Of a DNA stretch of 64,000 bases, positions 36,739-45,944 are shown in pieces. The notes beneath the pieces were generated by a model that saw nothing but the letters and a program-made list of their open reading frames with translations, did no database searches and was not told the origin of the DNA. The DNA comes from Micrococcales bacterium. Lineage in GTDB: Bacteria; Actinomycetota; Actinomycetes; Actinomycetales; Cellulomonadaceae. The stretch covers positions 1 to 64,000 of the forward strand of contig WQWY01000012.1 in NCBI GenBank assembly GCA_009785115.1. The letters run 5' to 3'. The position numbers and the translations under genes were made by a program. Every line of letters begins with the position of its first letter. Position 1 is the stretch's first letter.

Positions 36739-36828
36739 AGGGTGCCATATCGGACGCGCCGGGTGAACTACCTTTCGTACCTGACTTCGGTGCCGTCACA
36801 GATCGCGGCTGTGCCACTCTCTCTTACT

Positions 36829-37602
36829 GTGACGACCCGCCTGCCCGCTGAGGAGCCGACGGCTCTGCGCGAGCGCTGGCGTGCCGAGAGCCTCGACTCC
36901 GTCTGGTTGCGCCCGGGCGACTGGTACCACCCTGCCGTGGACCTGCTCGCCCAGGCGGTGGCCTCAGGCGCGCCAGCGCTGGACGAGGCTGAGAACCTGG
37001 GCCGGGCCCGGGCCGACGCGGGGGTCGGCATCGGCGAGGCCATCGACGACCTCACCTGCCTGTACCGGACGGTCGGGGCGAGCACGCCGCCGGTGGACGT
37101 GGTGCGCGCGCTGAGCGTCGGCTGGGCCGACGCTCAGGCGGGCGAGACGATGGACACGGGTGTGCTGGACCCCGAGACGGGCCTGCCCACGAGCGGCTAC
37201 CTGCGTCAGCGTCTGGTGGAGCTGTACGGCGTGGCGCTGCGCCGCCGCATCGAGGCTCGCACCACGCACGCGCTGATCGTGGTCGACGTCGCGGTCGAGG
37301 AGGTGCCCCGCCTGCTTCGCGCGGCCCGTTCGGCGGCGGTCGGGGCGGCCTTGCGAGCCGTGTTCGGCGCCGGTCACCCGATGGCCACCCTGGGCGGTGG
37401 CGTGGCCTCGGTGCTCGTCTCGCGTGCGGCCGCCCCGGAGCGGCACAGCGAGCGGCTGCGGGCCGCGATCGAACGACGTGTCGCCCCGCTGGAGATCAGC
37501 GAGGCGACACGGTGCCCGGTGCGGATCTGGCAGGTGCTGCTGCCCGACACCCCCGAAGAGGCGGCGACGATGCTCCACCGGCTCGCCCGCCCGACAGGCT
37601 GA
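36829..37602 (+). CDS. Degenerate GGDEF-like domain protein
   Basis: About 257 residues from GTG 36829 (start uncertain). An N-terminal helical domain (about 1-105) precedes DPETGLPTSGYLRQRLVELY, which matches the D-x-LTGL-x-N opening of a GGDEF domain. The strand HALIVVDVAVEEV and, where GGDEF should stand, ATLGGGVASVLVSR follow. The catalytic acids are missing, so it should not make c-di-GMP; it may bind nucleotide or act as a protein-interaction domain. It is divergent (90 bp) from the sigma fusion, so the two may be one regulatory unit. No signal peptide. Confidence 0.6.
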   Translation: MTTRLPAEEPTALRERWRAESLDSVWLRPGDWYHPAVDLLAQAVASGAPALDEAENLGRARADAGVGIGEAIDDLTCLYRTVGASTPPVDVVRALSVGWADAQAGETMDTGVLDPETGLPTSGYLRQRLVELYGVALRRRIEARTTHALIVVDVAVEEVPRLLRAARSAAVGAALRAVFGAGHPMATLGGGVASVLVSRAAAPERHSERLRAAIERRVAPLEISEATRCPVRIWQVLLPDTPEEAATMLHRLARPTG

Positions 37603-37638
37603 GAAGACCTCCGCCGGGCGCGGCGCGCCAGCAGACGG

Positions 37639-38658
<1,020 letters not shown>

Positions 38659-38731
38659 TCACAGACCAACCCGACCACCTACCCAACCCCCAAGACCCTC
38701 CCCCAGACGAGGTGGCGGGTCACCACGGAAC

Positions 38732-38819
38732 GGGTGGGAGGGGGCGCCGACTCCGGTGTGGTGGGCATCAAAGACTCGCCGCAGGCGAGTCCGGGCAGAG
38801 GCGGCGCCCCCTCCCACCC
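38732..38819 (-). terminator. Compound hairpin between nrdE and nrdF
   Basis: A 17-bp outer stem (GGGTGGGAGGGGGCGCC, 38732-38748, with 38803-38819) encloses an 8-bp inner hairpin GACTCGCC-GCA-GGCGAGTC (38773-38791). It begins 6 nt after the nrdE stop. It may partly terminate or protect the nrdHE message so that nrdE and nrdF levels differ. Confidence 0.75.
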
Positions 38820-38825
38820 ACCCAC

Positions 38826-40970
38826 TCACAACATGCACGACACACACCCCGCCACCTCGGTCCCCTCCAGCGCCATCTGCCGGAGACGGACGTAGTAGAT
38901 CGTCTTGATGCCCTTCTTCCAGGCGTAGATCTGCGCCCGGTTGAGGTCGCGCGTGGTCGCGGTGTCGGAGAAGAACAGCGTCAGCGACAGCCCCTGGTCC
39001 ACGTGCTGGGTGGCCTCGGCGTAGGTGTCGATGATCTTCTCGTAGCCGATCTCGTAGGCGTCGGCGTAGAACTCGAGGTTGTCGTTGTCCATGAAGGGCG
39101 CCGGGTAGTAGACCCGGCCGATCTTGCCCTCCTTGCGGATCTCGATCTTCGACGCGATCGGGTGGATCGAGCTGGTCGAGTGGTTGATGTACGAGATCGA
39201 GCCCGTCGGCGGCACGGCCTGAAGGTTCTGGTTGTACATGCCGTGCGCGGCGACGTCGGCGGCCAGCGCGCGCCAGTCCTCGACGGTCGGGACACGGACG
39301 CCCGCGTCGGCGAACAGCTCACCGACGCGCTCGGTGCGCGGGGCCCACTCCTTCTCGACGTACTTGGTGAAGTACTCCCCCGAGGCGTACGTGGAGTCCT
39401 CGAAGCCGAGGAAGGACTGCCCGCGCTCCTTGGCGAGCAGGTTCGAGGCCCTGATCGCGTGGTAGGCCACGGTGCAGAAGTAGATGTTGGTGAAGTCCAG
39501 CGCCTCGTCGGAGCCGTAGTGGATGCGCTCACGGGCCAGGTAGCCGTGCAGGTTCATCTGACCCAGGCCGATCGCGTGGCCGGCCTCGTTGCCGCGCTTG
39601 ATGCTGGGCACCGACTCGATGGACGTCTGGTCGGCCACGGCGGTGAGCGCGCGGATCGCGGTCTCGACGGTGCGTCCCAGGTCGCCCCCGTCCATCGCCA
39701 TGGCGATGTTCAGCGAGCCCAGGTTGCAGGAGATGTCGCGGCCGACGGTCTCGTACGAGAGGTCCTCGTGGTAGGTCGAGGGCGTGGCGACCTGGAGGAT
39801 CTCCGAGCACAGGTTCGACATGGTGATCTTGCCCTTGATCGGGTTGGCCCGGTTCACCGTGTCTTCGAACATGACGTAGGGGTAGCCCGACTCGAACTGG
39901 ATCTCGGCCAGCCGCTGGAAGAACTCGCGGGCGTCGATGCGCGTCTTGCGGATGCGGGCGTCGTCCACCATCTCGTGGTATCGCTCGGTCACGTCGATGT
40001 CGGCGAACGGCACCCCGTAGACGCGCTCGACGTCGTAGGGGCTGAACAGGTACATCGGCTCGTTCTTGCGGGCCAGCTCGAACGTGATGTCCGGGATGAC
40101 GACGCCGAGGCTCAGCGTCTTGATCCTGATCTTCTCGTCGGCGTTCTCGCGCTTGGTGTCCAGGAACCGGTAGATGTCCGGGTGGTGGGCGTGCAGGTAG
40201 ACCGCGCCCGCACCCTGCCGGGCACCGAGCTGGTTGGCGTAGGAGAACGAGTCCTCGAGCAGCTTCATCACGGGGATGACGCCCGAGCTCTGGTTCTCGA
40301 TGTGCTTGATGGGCGCGCCGTGCTCACGCAGGTTCGACAGCAGCAGCGCCACACCCCCGCCGCGCTTGGACAGCTGGAGGGAGGAGTTGATGCCGCGCGC
40401 GATGGACTCCATGTTGTCCTCGATGCGCAGCAGGAAGCAGGAGACCGGCTCGCCCCGCTGAGCCTTGCCCAGGTTGAGGAACGTCGGCGTGGCCGGCTGG
40501 AACCGCCCGGAGACGATCTCGTCGATCAGGTGCAGGGCGAACTGCTCGTCACCGTCGGCCAGGGCGAGCGAGACCATGGTGACGCGATCCTCGAAGCGCT
40601 CCAGGTACCGCTTGCCGTCGAACGTCTTCAGCGTGTAGCTGGTGTAGTACTTGAAGGCGCCGAGGAAGGTCGAGAAGCGGAACTTCTTCGAGTACGCGAA
40701 CTTGAACGCCTGGCGCACGAACTCCCGGCTGTACCGCTCCAGGACAGCGGCGTCGTAGTACTGGTGCTCGACCAGGTAGTCGAGCTTTTCGGCCAGGTCG
40801 TGGAAGAAGACGGTGTTCTGGTTGACGTGCTGCAAGAAGTACTGCCGGGCTGCCTCACGGTCGGCGTGGAGCTGGATGTTCCCGTCGGCGTCGTAGAGGT
40901 TGAGCATCGCGTTGAGCGCGTGATAGTCCAGCTCGGCCTGCTCGCTGCGAGGCTCGATGGTGGTGGTCAT
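38826..40970 (-). CDS. nrdE: Ribonucleotide reductase class Ib, alpha subunit
   Basis: 714 residues from ATG 40970. Catalytic landmarks: [58 protein letters not shown], a [18 protein letters not shown] loop, and the C-terminal redox pair GCVSCML reduced by NrdH. No N-terminal ATP cone is present, as expected for class Ib. It reduces NDPs to dNDPs. It lies in an operon with nrdH upstream and nrdF downstream, with no nrdI between. Confidence 0.97.
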   Translation of the reverse strand: MTTTIEPRSEQAELDYHALNAMLNLYDADGNIQLHADREAARQYFLQHVNQNTVFFHDLAEKLDYLVEHQYYDAAVLERYSREFVRQAFKFAYSKKFRFSTFLGAFKYYTSYTLKTFDGKRYLERFEDRVTMVSLALADGDEQFALHLIDEIVSGRFQPATPTFLNLGKAQRGEPVSCFLLRIEDNMESIARGINSSLQLSKRGGGVALLLSNLREHGAPIKHIENQSSGVIPVMKLLEDSFSYANQLGARQGAGAVYLHAHHPDIYRFLDTKRENADEKIRIKTLSLGVVIPDITFELARKNEPMYLFSPYDVERVYGVPFADIDVTERYHEMVDDARIRKTRIDAREFFQRLAEIQFESGYPYVMFEDTVNRANPIKGKITMSNLCSEILQVATPSTYHEDLSYETVGRDISCNLGSLNIAMAMDGGDLGRTVETAIRALTAVADQTSIESVPSIKRGNEAGHAIGLGQMNLHGYLARERIHYGSDEALDFTNIYFCTVAYHAIRASNLLAKERGQSFLGFEDSTYASGEYFTKYVEKEWAPRTERVGELFADAGVRVPTVEDWRALAADVAAHGMYNQNLQAVPPTGSISYINHSTSSIHPIASKIEIRKEGKIGRVYYPAPFMDNDNLEFYADAYEIGYEKIIDTYAEATQHVDQGLSLTLFFSDTATTRDLNRAQIYAWKKGIKTIYYVRLRQMALEGTEVAGCVSCML

Positions 40971-41054
40971 AGGGTTCTCGTCCTCGTCTGGGGCACTGTC
41001 TCGTCTGGGGCGCTGCGGGTATCTCGGCGCCCTGCTCAGGTCGTGTCGGTCATG

Positions 41055-41089
41055 CGAGAGGCCCAGACGCCGTGGCGCTGGGCCTCTCG
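41055..41089 (-). terminator. Hairpin between nrdH and nrdE
   Basis: CGAGAGGCCCAG (41055-41066) and CTGGGCCTCTCG (41078-41089) form a perfect 12-bp stem. The 217-bp nrdH-nrdE gap holds no ORF resembling nrdI. Confidence 0.65.
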
Positions 41090-41187
41090 GGTAGGTGCCA
41101 GCCGGGCCGGCACGGTGCTGTCCTGGCGCCGGCCCGGGGCGACTGCGGTCCGCGGCCCAGGCCTCGTGCCCAGGCTCGGCGGACGTC

Positions 41188-41436
41188 TCAGGCGACGGAG
41201 GACTGCGCCATCCTCGTCGCGACGGCTGCGATCTTGTCGGGCCGGTAGCCGGACCAGTGCTCACCACCGGCCACCACGACCGGGGCCTGGAGGTGCCCGA
41301 GCGACATCACGTAGTCGCGCGCGTCGGCGTCCTCAGCGATGTCCACGACGGTGTACTCGTGGCCTGCCTTGTCGAAGGCGCGGTAGGTCGCCGTGCACTG
41401 CACGCACGACGGCTTGCTGTAGACGGTGATCGTCAT
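41188..41436 (-). CDS. nrdH: Glutaredoxin-like electron donor NrdH
   Basis: 82 residues. The thioredoxin-like active site [15 protein letters not shown] has the CVQC motif diagnostic of NrdH, and WSGYRPDKI is the conserved C-terminal signature. It reduces the NrdE C-terminal disulfide using thioredoxin reductase. It is first gene of nrdHEF, with two NrdR boxes about 140-190 bp upstream. Confidence 0.96.
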   Translation of the reverse strand: MTITVYSKPSCVQCTATYRAFDKAGHEYTVVDIAEDADARDYVMSLGHLQAPVVVAGGEHWSGYRPDKIAAVATRMAQSSVA

Positions 41437-41578
41437 GATGGTCTCCTCTACCTCTGCGCCTCGCGCCTGTCCGGTCGTCCCGTCCGGCGCGCGCTGTCGT
41501 CTTCAGTCTGTCGTCTCGATCCGCCTGCTCGCCGCCGCCGGATCACTTGGTGACGATCTGGCGGCGACGACTGGCGCA

Positions 41579-41627
41579 ACACTACACCTAGTGGCCCAGC
41601 GGGCAACCCACCCCTAGGTGTTGTGCT
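41579..41627 (-). promoter_or_regulatory. Pair of NrdR boxes upstream of nrdHEF
   Basis: ACACTACACCTAGTGG (41579-41594) and, inverted, AGCACAACACCTAGGG (41627-41612) resemble the NrdR consensus acaCwAtATaTwgtgt. Box starts are 33 bp apart, about three helical turns, as usual for this ATP/dATP-sensing repressor. nrdR itself is not in the window. Confidence 0.8.
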
Positions 41628-41648
41628 TACACCGGTGTGTTTTCACCC

Positions 41649-41797
41649 TGTGGATCGCGCGCTCCGACGCTGGGGACCGCGCACGGCTCGCGACCAGCGA
41701 GGACGTCGATCCACCGTCGAGACCGTCCACAAGGAGCACGCCGACACACCGTCGCCGCACCGACGACCCCTGCGTGTCGTCCACAGGTCGACCCACA
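41649..41797. promoter_or_regulatory. Cluster of DnaA-box-like motifs upstream of nrdH
   Basis: Four 9-mers resemble the high-GC DnaA box TTGTCCACA: TGTGGATCG (41649, inverted), CCGTCCACA (41723), TCGTCCACA (41777, 8 of 9) and CGACCCACA (41789). They lie between the FtsH-like gene and nrdH, just beyond the NrdR boxes. DnaA control of ribonucleotide reductase is known for E. coli nrdAB; here it is a hypothesis. Confidence 0.35.
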
Positions 41798-41810
41798 GGC
41801 ACCGCGTCGG

Positions 41811-43601
41811 TCAGACCCCCGACACCGAGGCGGTGACACCCTCCCGGGAGGCGACAGCCATGTACAGCACCTCGGTGATCTCCGGGCCGACGAGCTCGTA
41901 GCGGTCCAGCAGGGCGTCGCGCAGAGCCTCGACCAGGTCGCGGTTCTCGGCCAGGAGGACGCGGACCGCGTCGCGGGCCTCGGCGAGCACCTGCTCGAGC
42001 TGGTCGCGGGCGGCGGTGTCACCGACGACCGCCTCGACGATGTCCTTGCCCGTCGCGGCCAGGGAGACCAACGAGCCGGTCATGCCCGCGGCCCCGACCA
42101 TCTGGGACGCCAGGCGGGTGGCAGCGGCCAGGTCCGAGGCGGGTCCGGTCGACGTGTCGCCGAAGAACAGCTCCTCGGCGCACCAGCCCCCCATGGAGAT
42201 CTGGATCAGGGCACGCAGCTCGGCCGACGAGCGGGTGTAGACGTCCTCGGGGTCGTCGTGGGCGAGCAGCCCGAGCGACGAGCCGCGCTTGACGATCGTG
42301 ACCACCTCGAGCACCCGATGAGGGGCCACCAGGTGAGCCGTGACCGCGTGCCCGGCCTCGTGGGTCGCGATGAGCGCCTGCTCGGCGCGGGTGTAGGTGA
42401 CCGGCTGGCCCAGACCGACCATCTCTGTGATCCGAGCCTTCTCCACGTCGGCGTAGCTCATCGCCTCCGCCCCTCGACGCATCGCGTTGATGAGCGCCTC
42501 GTCCAGCACGTGCTCGATCATCACCGGCGTCCAGCCGTTGGTGGCCGCGGCCACCCGGTCTCGGACAGCCGAGGAGTCCAGCTCGGGGTCGTGGGCGCGC
42601 CTGGCCAGGAAGTGGTCCACCAGGGCGCGGCGGCCGTGCACGTCAGGCTCGGGGAAGGTCAGACGCCGGTCGAACCGCCCGGGGCGCAGCAGGGCCGGGT
42701 CTAGCGCGTCGGCACGGTTGGTCGCCGCGATGAGCATCAGCGGCGCCCGGGCGGGCTTGCGCATCGGGATCTGGCGGTGCGCGGGGAGCATCAGGTTGAC
42801 CGCCGAGCGGAACCGGTTGCGCAGCTTGTCGGCACCCAGAGGCTCGTCGAAAGACTGCATCTGCACGAGCAGCTCGTTGAGCACCCCACCGGTCCCCTCG
42901 GAGACCGCCCGGTCGACGGACGGGCCGCGACGCACCAGGGTGCCGTCGGAGCGCAGCCTCGCGGGCATGAAGGCGCGGGCCATCGCGATGGCGTCGATCT
43001 CCTCGATGAACCCGATCGCGCCGCCCTCCTTGGCGGCGGCCTTGCGCAGGGCACGGAAGTAGGCCCGGATCTTGCGAGCGGTCGCTCCGTAGTACATGGA
43101 CTGGAACGACGTGGCCGAGACGAACAGGAACGGCACCCCGGCCTCGGCGGCCATGGCCTTGGCGGTCAGCGTCTTGCCGGTGCCCGGGGGCCCCTCGAAC
43201 AGCAGACCGCGACGCGGGCGCCCGCCGGTCTGCTCGGCGAACGTGCGGTGCGCCCAGAACAGGTCCAGAGAGCGGCGCACGTCCTCGATGATCGGGTCGA
43301 TGCCGATCACCTCGTCCAGACGCACGTCCACCTGCTCAGGCCGGTAGGTGAGGTGGGGCGAGCGTCCTGAGCCGATCTGCGTGCCGACGATCAGCAGCAG
43401 CAGCGCGGTGAAGAACAGGATCGGGACGAGGATGAACGTGTCGATCTCGGGCATCGCCGGCAGCACCGGCTGCCCGAGCGCCTGGCGGGCCACCACCCAC
43501 ACCTGGACGGCGACCAGCACCACGAGCAGCCGGACGAGCCGGCGTCGTCGGGCCTGCTCCCGGTCACGGGCGATGTCGTGCTCAGGTGCTCTGCGCGCCA
43601 C
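41811..43601 (-). CDS. FtsH-like membrane AAA+ metalloprotease paralogue
   Basis: 596 residues. Two N-terminal helices (about 22-40, 54-75) enclose a short loop. AAA+ domain: Walker A EGPPGTGKT (137-144), Walker B IGFIEEIDAI (about 197-204), SRH AATNRADALDPALLRPGRFD. Protease: zinc motif HEAGH (414-418). The stretch from Walker B to the SRH is about 90 residues, roughly twice that of canonical FtsH, with a basic insertion. This suggests a distinct subfamily rather than the housekeeping FtsH. It probably degrades membrane or stress proteins. It lies downstream of the dnaK-hspR operon in the same direction, 251 bp apart, which hints at shared stress function. Confidence 0.85.
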   Translation of the reverse strand: MARRAPEHDIARDREQARRRRLVRLLVVLVAVQVWVVARQALGQPVLPAMPEIDTFILVPILFFTALLLLIVGTQIGSGRSPHLTYRPEQVDVRLDEVIGIDPIIEDVRRSLDLFWAHRTFAEQTGGRPRRGLLFEGPPGTGKTLTAKAMAAEAGVPFLFVSATSFQSMYYGATARKIRAYFRALRKAAAKEGGAIGFIEEIDAIAMARAFMPARLRSDGTLVRRGPSVDRAVSEGTGGVLNELLVQMQSFDEPLGADKLRNRFRSAVNLMLPAHRQIPMRKPARAPLMLIAATNRADALDPALLRPGRFDRRLTFPEPDVHGRRALVDHFLARRAHDPELDSSAVRDRVAAATNGWTPVMIEHVLDEALINAMRRGAEAMSYADVEKARITEMVGLGQPVTYTRAEQALIATHEAGHAVTAHLVAPHRVLEVVTIVKRGSSLGLLAHDDPEDVYTRSSAELRALIQISMGGWCAEELFFGDTSTGPASDLAAATRLASQMVGAAGMTGSLVSLAATGKDIVEAVVGDTAARDQLEQVLAEARDAVRVLLAENRDLVEALRDALLDRYELVGPEITEVLYMAVASREGVTASVSGV

Positions 43602-43624
43602 GATCCAGCCTCTCGGTCAGCCTC

Positions 43625-43641
43625 CTGCACGTCGCGTGCAG
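43625..43641 (-). promoter_or_regulatory. Inverted repeat in the FtsH-like gene leader
   Basis: CTGCACG-TCG-CGTGCAG is a perfect 7-bp inverted repeat 24-40 nt before the start. The remaining 43642-43852 shows short A-containing repeats (GAAAGGTTCAGC at 43818 and again about 16 bp on) and no gene. Confidence 0.4.
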
Positions 43642-43852
43642 AGCAGCACCGTCTCAGCCCACGACAAACCCGGACAACCCAGACCATCCCGGCTCACTCG
43701 AACAGCCCACGTGATCTACGTCACACCTCGCTCTGTGGCGCGACGTCATCACCGGGCGTGAGCCTGGTCGTCAGGCACCCGCGCCTGGCGAGAGGGCCAG
43801 GGCGAAGGAGTCAGCGCGAAAGGTTCAGCACGAAAGGTTCAGCGCGAAGGGC

Positions 43853-44266
43853 TCAGGGCGACAGGCGGCGGATCAGCTGACGGGGACGCCAGGGGACGAG
43901 CGCCGAGCTGTGCGTGCGCGCCCGGGGGCGGACGGCCTCGACGTCACCGGTGGCCGAGGCGGAGAACACCCTCCCCGCCGGGTCGAGCAGCTCACGCAGG
44001 GAGAACAGCTGGCGGTGCAGCGTCCGGACCTCGTCCTCCAGCGCCAGGATGCGCTTGATCCCCGCGAGGTTGATGCCCTCGTCCTGAGACAGGCGCTGGA
44101 TCTCACGCAGCGTGGCGACGTCTCGCAACGAGTAGCGGCGGCCTCGGCCTCGGCTGCGACCTGGGGAGACCAGGCCGAGCCGGTCGTACTGACGCAGCGT
44201 CTGCGGGTGCATCCCGGCCATCTGTGCGGCGACCGAGATGACGAACATCGGGGCGTCCTCGTCCAT
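43853..44266 (-). CDS. hspR: Heat-shock repressor HspR (MerR family)
   Basis: 137 residues. MerR HTH VISVAAQMAGMHPQTLRQYD, RLGLVSPGRSRGRGRRYSLR, then a coiled coil (DEVRTLHRQLFSLRELLDP). The tail SALVPWRPRQLIRR resembles the hydrophobic/basic C-terminus of mycobacterial HspR. It binds HAIR sites with DnaK as co-repressor; such sites are upstream of dnaK here (47851). It is last gene of dnaK-grpE-dnaJ-hspR, forming a feedback loop. Bpa, encoded at 21766, is known to promote HspR turnover in mycobacteria. Confidence 0.94.
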   Translation of the reverse strand: MDEDAPMFVISVAAQMAGMHPQTLRQYDRLGLVSPGRSRGRGRRYSLRDVATLREIQRLSQDEGINLAGIKRILALEDEVRTLHRQLFSLRELLDPAGRVFSASATGDVEAVRPRARTHSSALVPWRPRQLIRRLSP

Positions 44267-44300
44267 CGCTGCACCTCCTCACATCGTCGTCAGACCGCGC

Positions 44301-45284
44301 TCACGTTCGCGCGGCGGCGTACAGATCAGCTCGCGGGTTGTCCCCCGAGGTCGCGATCCCGAACGCCTGCACGGCCTCCTTGGCCGCCGGCGTGAGCTTC
44401 TGCGGCACCACCACCTGCACGGCGATCAGCAGGTCACCGGTGCCCTGCGGCGTGGCGACCCCCTTGCCCTTGACCCGCAGGTTGCGGCCCGACGGGGTGC
44501 CCGGGGGCACCTTCACCTTGACCGTGCCCGCGTCGAGGGTCGGCACCTCGATGGTCGCGCCGAGCGCGGCCTCGTCGAACGCGACCGGGACGGTCACCCG
44601 CAGGTTGCGGCCCTCGAGGCTGAACACCGGGTGCGGCTCCACACGCACCTCGATCACCAGGTCACCCGCGGGCGCGCCGTGCTCGCCAGGGCGGCCCTTG
44701 CCGCGCAGCCGGATCTTCTGCCCGTCGCTGACCCCCGCCGGGAGACGGGCGTTGACGGTGCGGCCCTCGACCACCAGCGACACCGTCGACCCCTCGGCCG
44801 CGGTGCGGAACGGCACCGAGGTGGACGCGGTCAGGTCAGCGCCTCGTTGCGGGGAACGCTGGCCGAAGGCACCGCTGAACAGCCCCCCGAAGAGGTCCTC
44901 GAACCCGCCACCGCCCGGAGGGGCGGGGCTGGGGCCACCGGCGCCGGAGGAGTACCGGACCCGAGCGCCCGGGCCGAACATGCCGCCCAGCACGTCCTCG
45001 AACCCGCCACCGCCGCCCGGGCCACCGCCGGCGGTGAACCTGGCCCCACCACCGAGCGCGCGCAGCTGGTCGTACTGGCGGCGCTGCTCGGGGTCAGACA
45101 GCACGGCGTACGCCTCACCGATGTCCTTGAACCGCTCCTCAGCCTGCGGGTCGCCCTGGTTCTGGTCCGGGTGCAGCTCACGGGCCTTCTTGCGGTACGC
45201 CTTCTTGATCGTCGCGGCGTCGGCGCCCTTGGGGACGCCGAGCATGGCGTAGAAGTCCTTGGCCAACCAGTCCTGACCGGTCAC
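44301..45284 (-). CDS. dnaJ: Co-chaperone DnaJ (type II, no zinc finger)
   Basis: 327 residues. J-domain residues 9-75 with ARELHPDQN (HPD), then a long Gly/Phe-rich linker with repeated FEDVLGG/FEDLFGG units (about 95-150), then the two beta-sandwich substrate domains. The CxxCxGxG zinc repeats are absent, so it is the DnaJ1/CbpA-like type normally found in actinobacterial dnaK operons. It stimulates DnaK ATPase. Confidence 0.95.
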   Translation of the reverse strand: MTGQDWLAKDFYAMLGVPKGADAATIKKAYRKKARELHPDQNQGDPQAEERFKDIGEAYAVLSDPEQRRQYDQLRALGGGARFTAGGGPGGGGGFEDVLGGMFGPGARVRYSSGAGGPSPAPPGGGGFEDLFGGLFSGAFGQRSPQRGADLTASTSVPFRTAAEGSTVSLVVEGRTVNARLPAGVSDGQKIRLRGKGRPGEHGAPAGDLVIEVRVEPHPVFSLEGRNLRVTVPVAFDEAALGATIEVPTLDAGTVKVKVPPGTPSGRNLRVKGKGVATPQGTGDLLIAVQVVVPQKLTPAAKEAVQAFGIATSGDNPRADLYAAART

Positions 45285-45317
45285 GGCGCCTCCCTCCTCG
45301 TCATCGTCTGCCGGTGC

Positions 45318-45350
45318 TGCCGGTGGGCCGCGCTGCGCGGCCCACCGGCA
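45318..45350 (-). terminator. Intra-operon hairpin between grpE and dnaJ
   Basis: TGCCGGTGGGCCGCG (45318-45332) and CGCGGCCCACCGGCA (45336-45350) pair perfectly over 15 bp around CTG. It lies 4 nt after the grpE stop in the 69-nt gap before dnaJ. Lacks a T-run; likely tunes the ratio of upstream to downstream products. Confidence 0.7.
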
Positions 45351-45353
45351 CGG

Positions 45354-45944
45354 TCACCGGCCGTCGCCGGCCTCAGGTTCGACAACGGCGACGCGGGCGG
45401 CCCGCAGCACCCGCTCACCGGCCATGTAGCCCGGTTGCAGCACCTGCTGCACCGTCGGCTCGGTCGCATCCGTGGAGTGCCCGTGCATCAGAGCCTCGTG
45501 CACCGCCGGGTCGAACGGGTCGCCGGCCGCGCCGTAGCGGACCACCCCGAAATGCTCGAGGATCTGCTCGAGCTTCTCCGCGATGGAGCCGAACGGACCG
45601 GTCAGGTCGCCGTGCTGACGAGCCAGCTCGATGTCGTCCAGCACCGGGATCAGCCCCTCGGCCAACCCCTCGACGCCCCGGGCGAACGCCGCCCGCTCCT
45701 CGTTCTTCGACCGCTTCACATAGGCCGAGTACTGGTTCTGGAGGTTGACGTAGTCGGCGCTGACCCGCTGGAGCTGGTCGAGGCGTTCGGCGGCCAGCCG
45801 CTCGGCCTCGCCCGGCTCGGCCTCACCCGCGTCGACGGTCTCGGACGAGGCCGGGTCGCGGACCTCGCCGGTCTCCGGGTCGATCTTGCGCCGGTCCACG
45901 ATCCGAGGCTCCTCGCCGCCCGGGTCGCCCGAGGAGGCCGTCAC
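45354..45944 (-). CDS. grpE: Nucleotide exchange factor GrpE
   Basis: 196 residues. Acidic disordered N-terminus, long coiled coil ([20 protein letters not shown], then [13 protein letters not shown]), and the beta-domain with [20 protein letters not shown] and [20 protein letters not shown]. It releases ADP from DnaK. Its GTG start overlaps the dnaK stop by 4 nt. Confidence 0.96.
   Translation of the reverse strand: MTASSGDPGGEEPRIVDRRKIDPETGEVRDPASSETVDAGEAEPGEAERLAAERLDQLQRVSADYVNLQNQYSAYVKRSKNEERAAFARGVEGLAEGLIPVLDDIELARQHGDLTGPFGSIAEKLEQILEHFGVVRYGAAGDPFDPAVHEALMHGHSTDATEPTVQQVLQPGYMAGERVLRAARVAVVEPEAGDGR

Noticed and set aside
40971-41187. Possible hidden nrdI between nrdH and nrdE
   Set aside because: 217 bp is too short for NrdI (about 130 residues) and no flavodoxin motif is visible in any frame.
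41614-41802. Small ORFs upstream of nrdH (both strands)
   Set aside because: They overlap the NrdR boxes and DnaA-like motifs, have no ribosome binding site and no homology.
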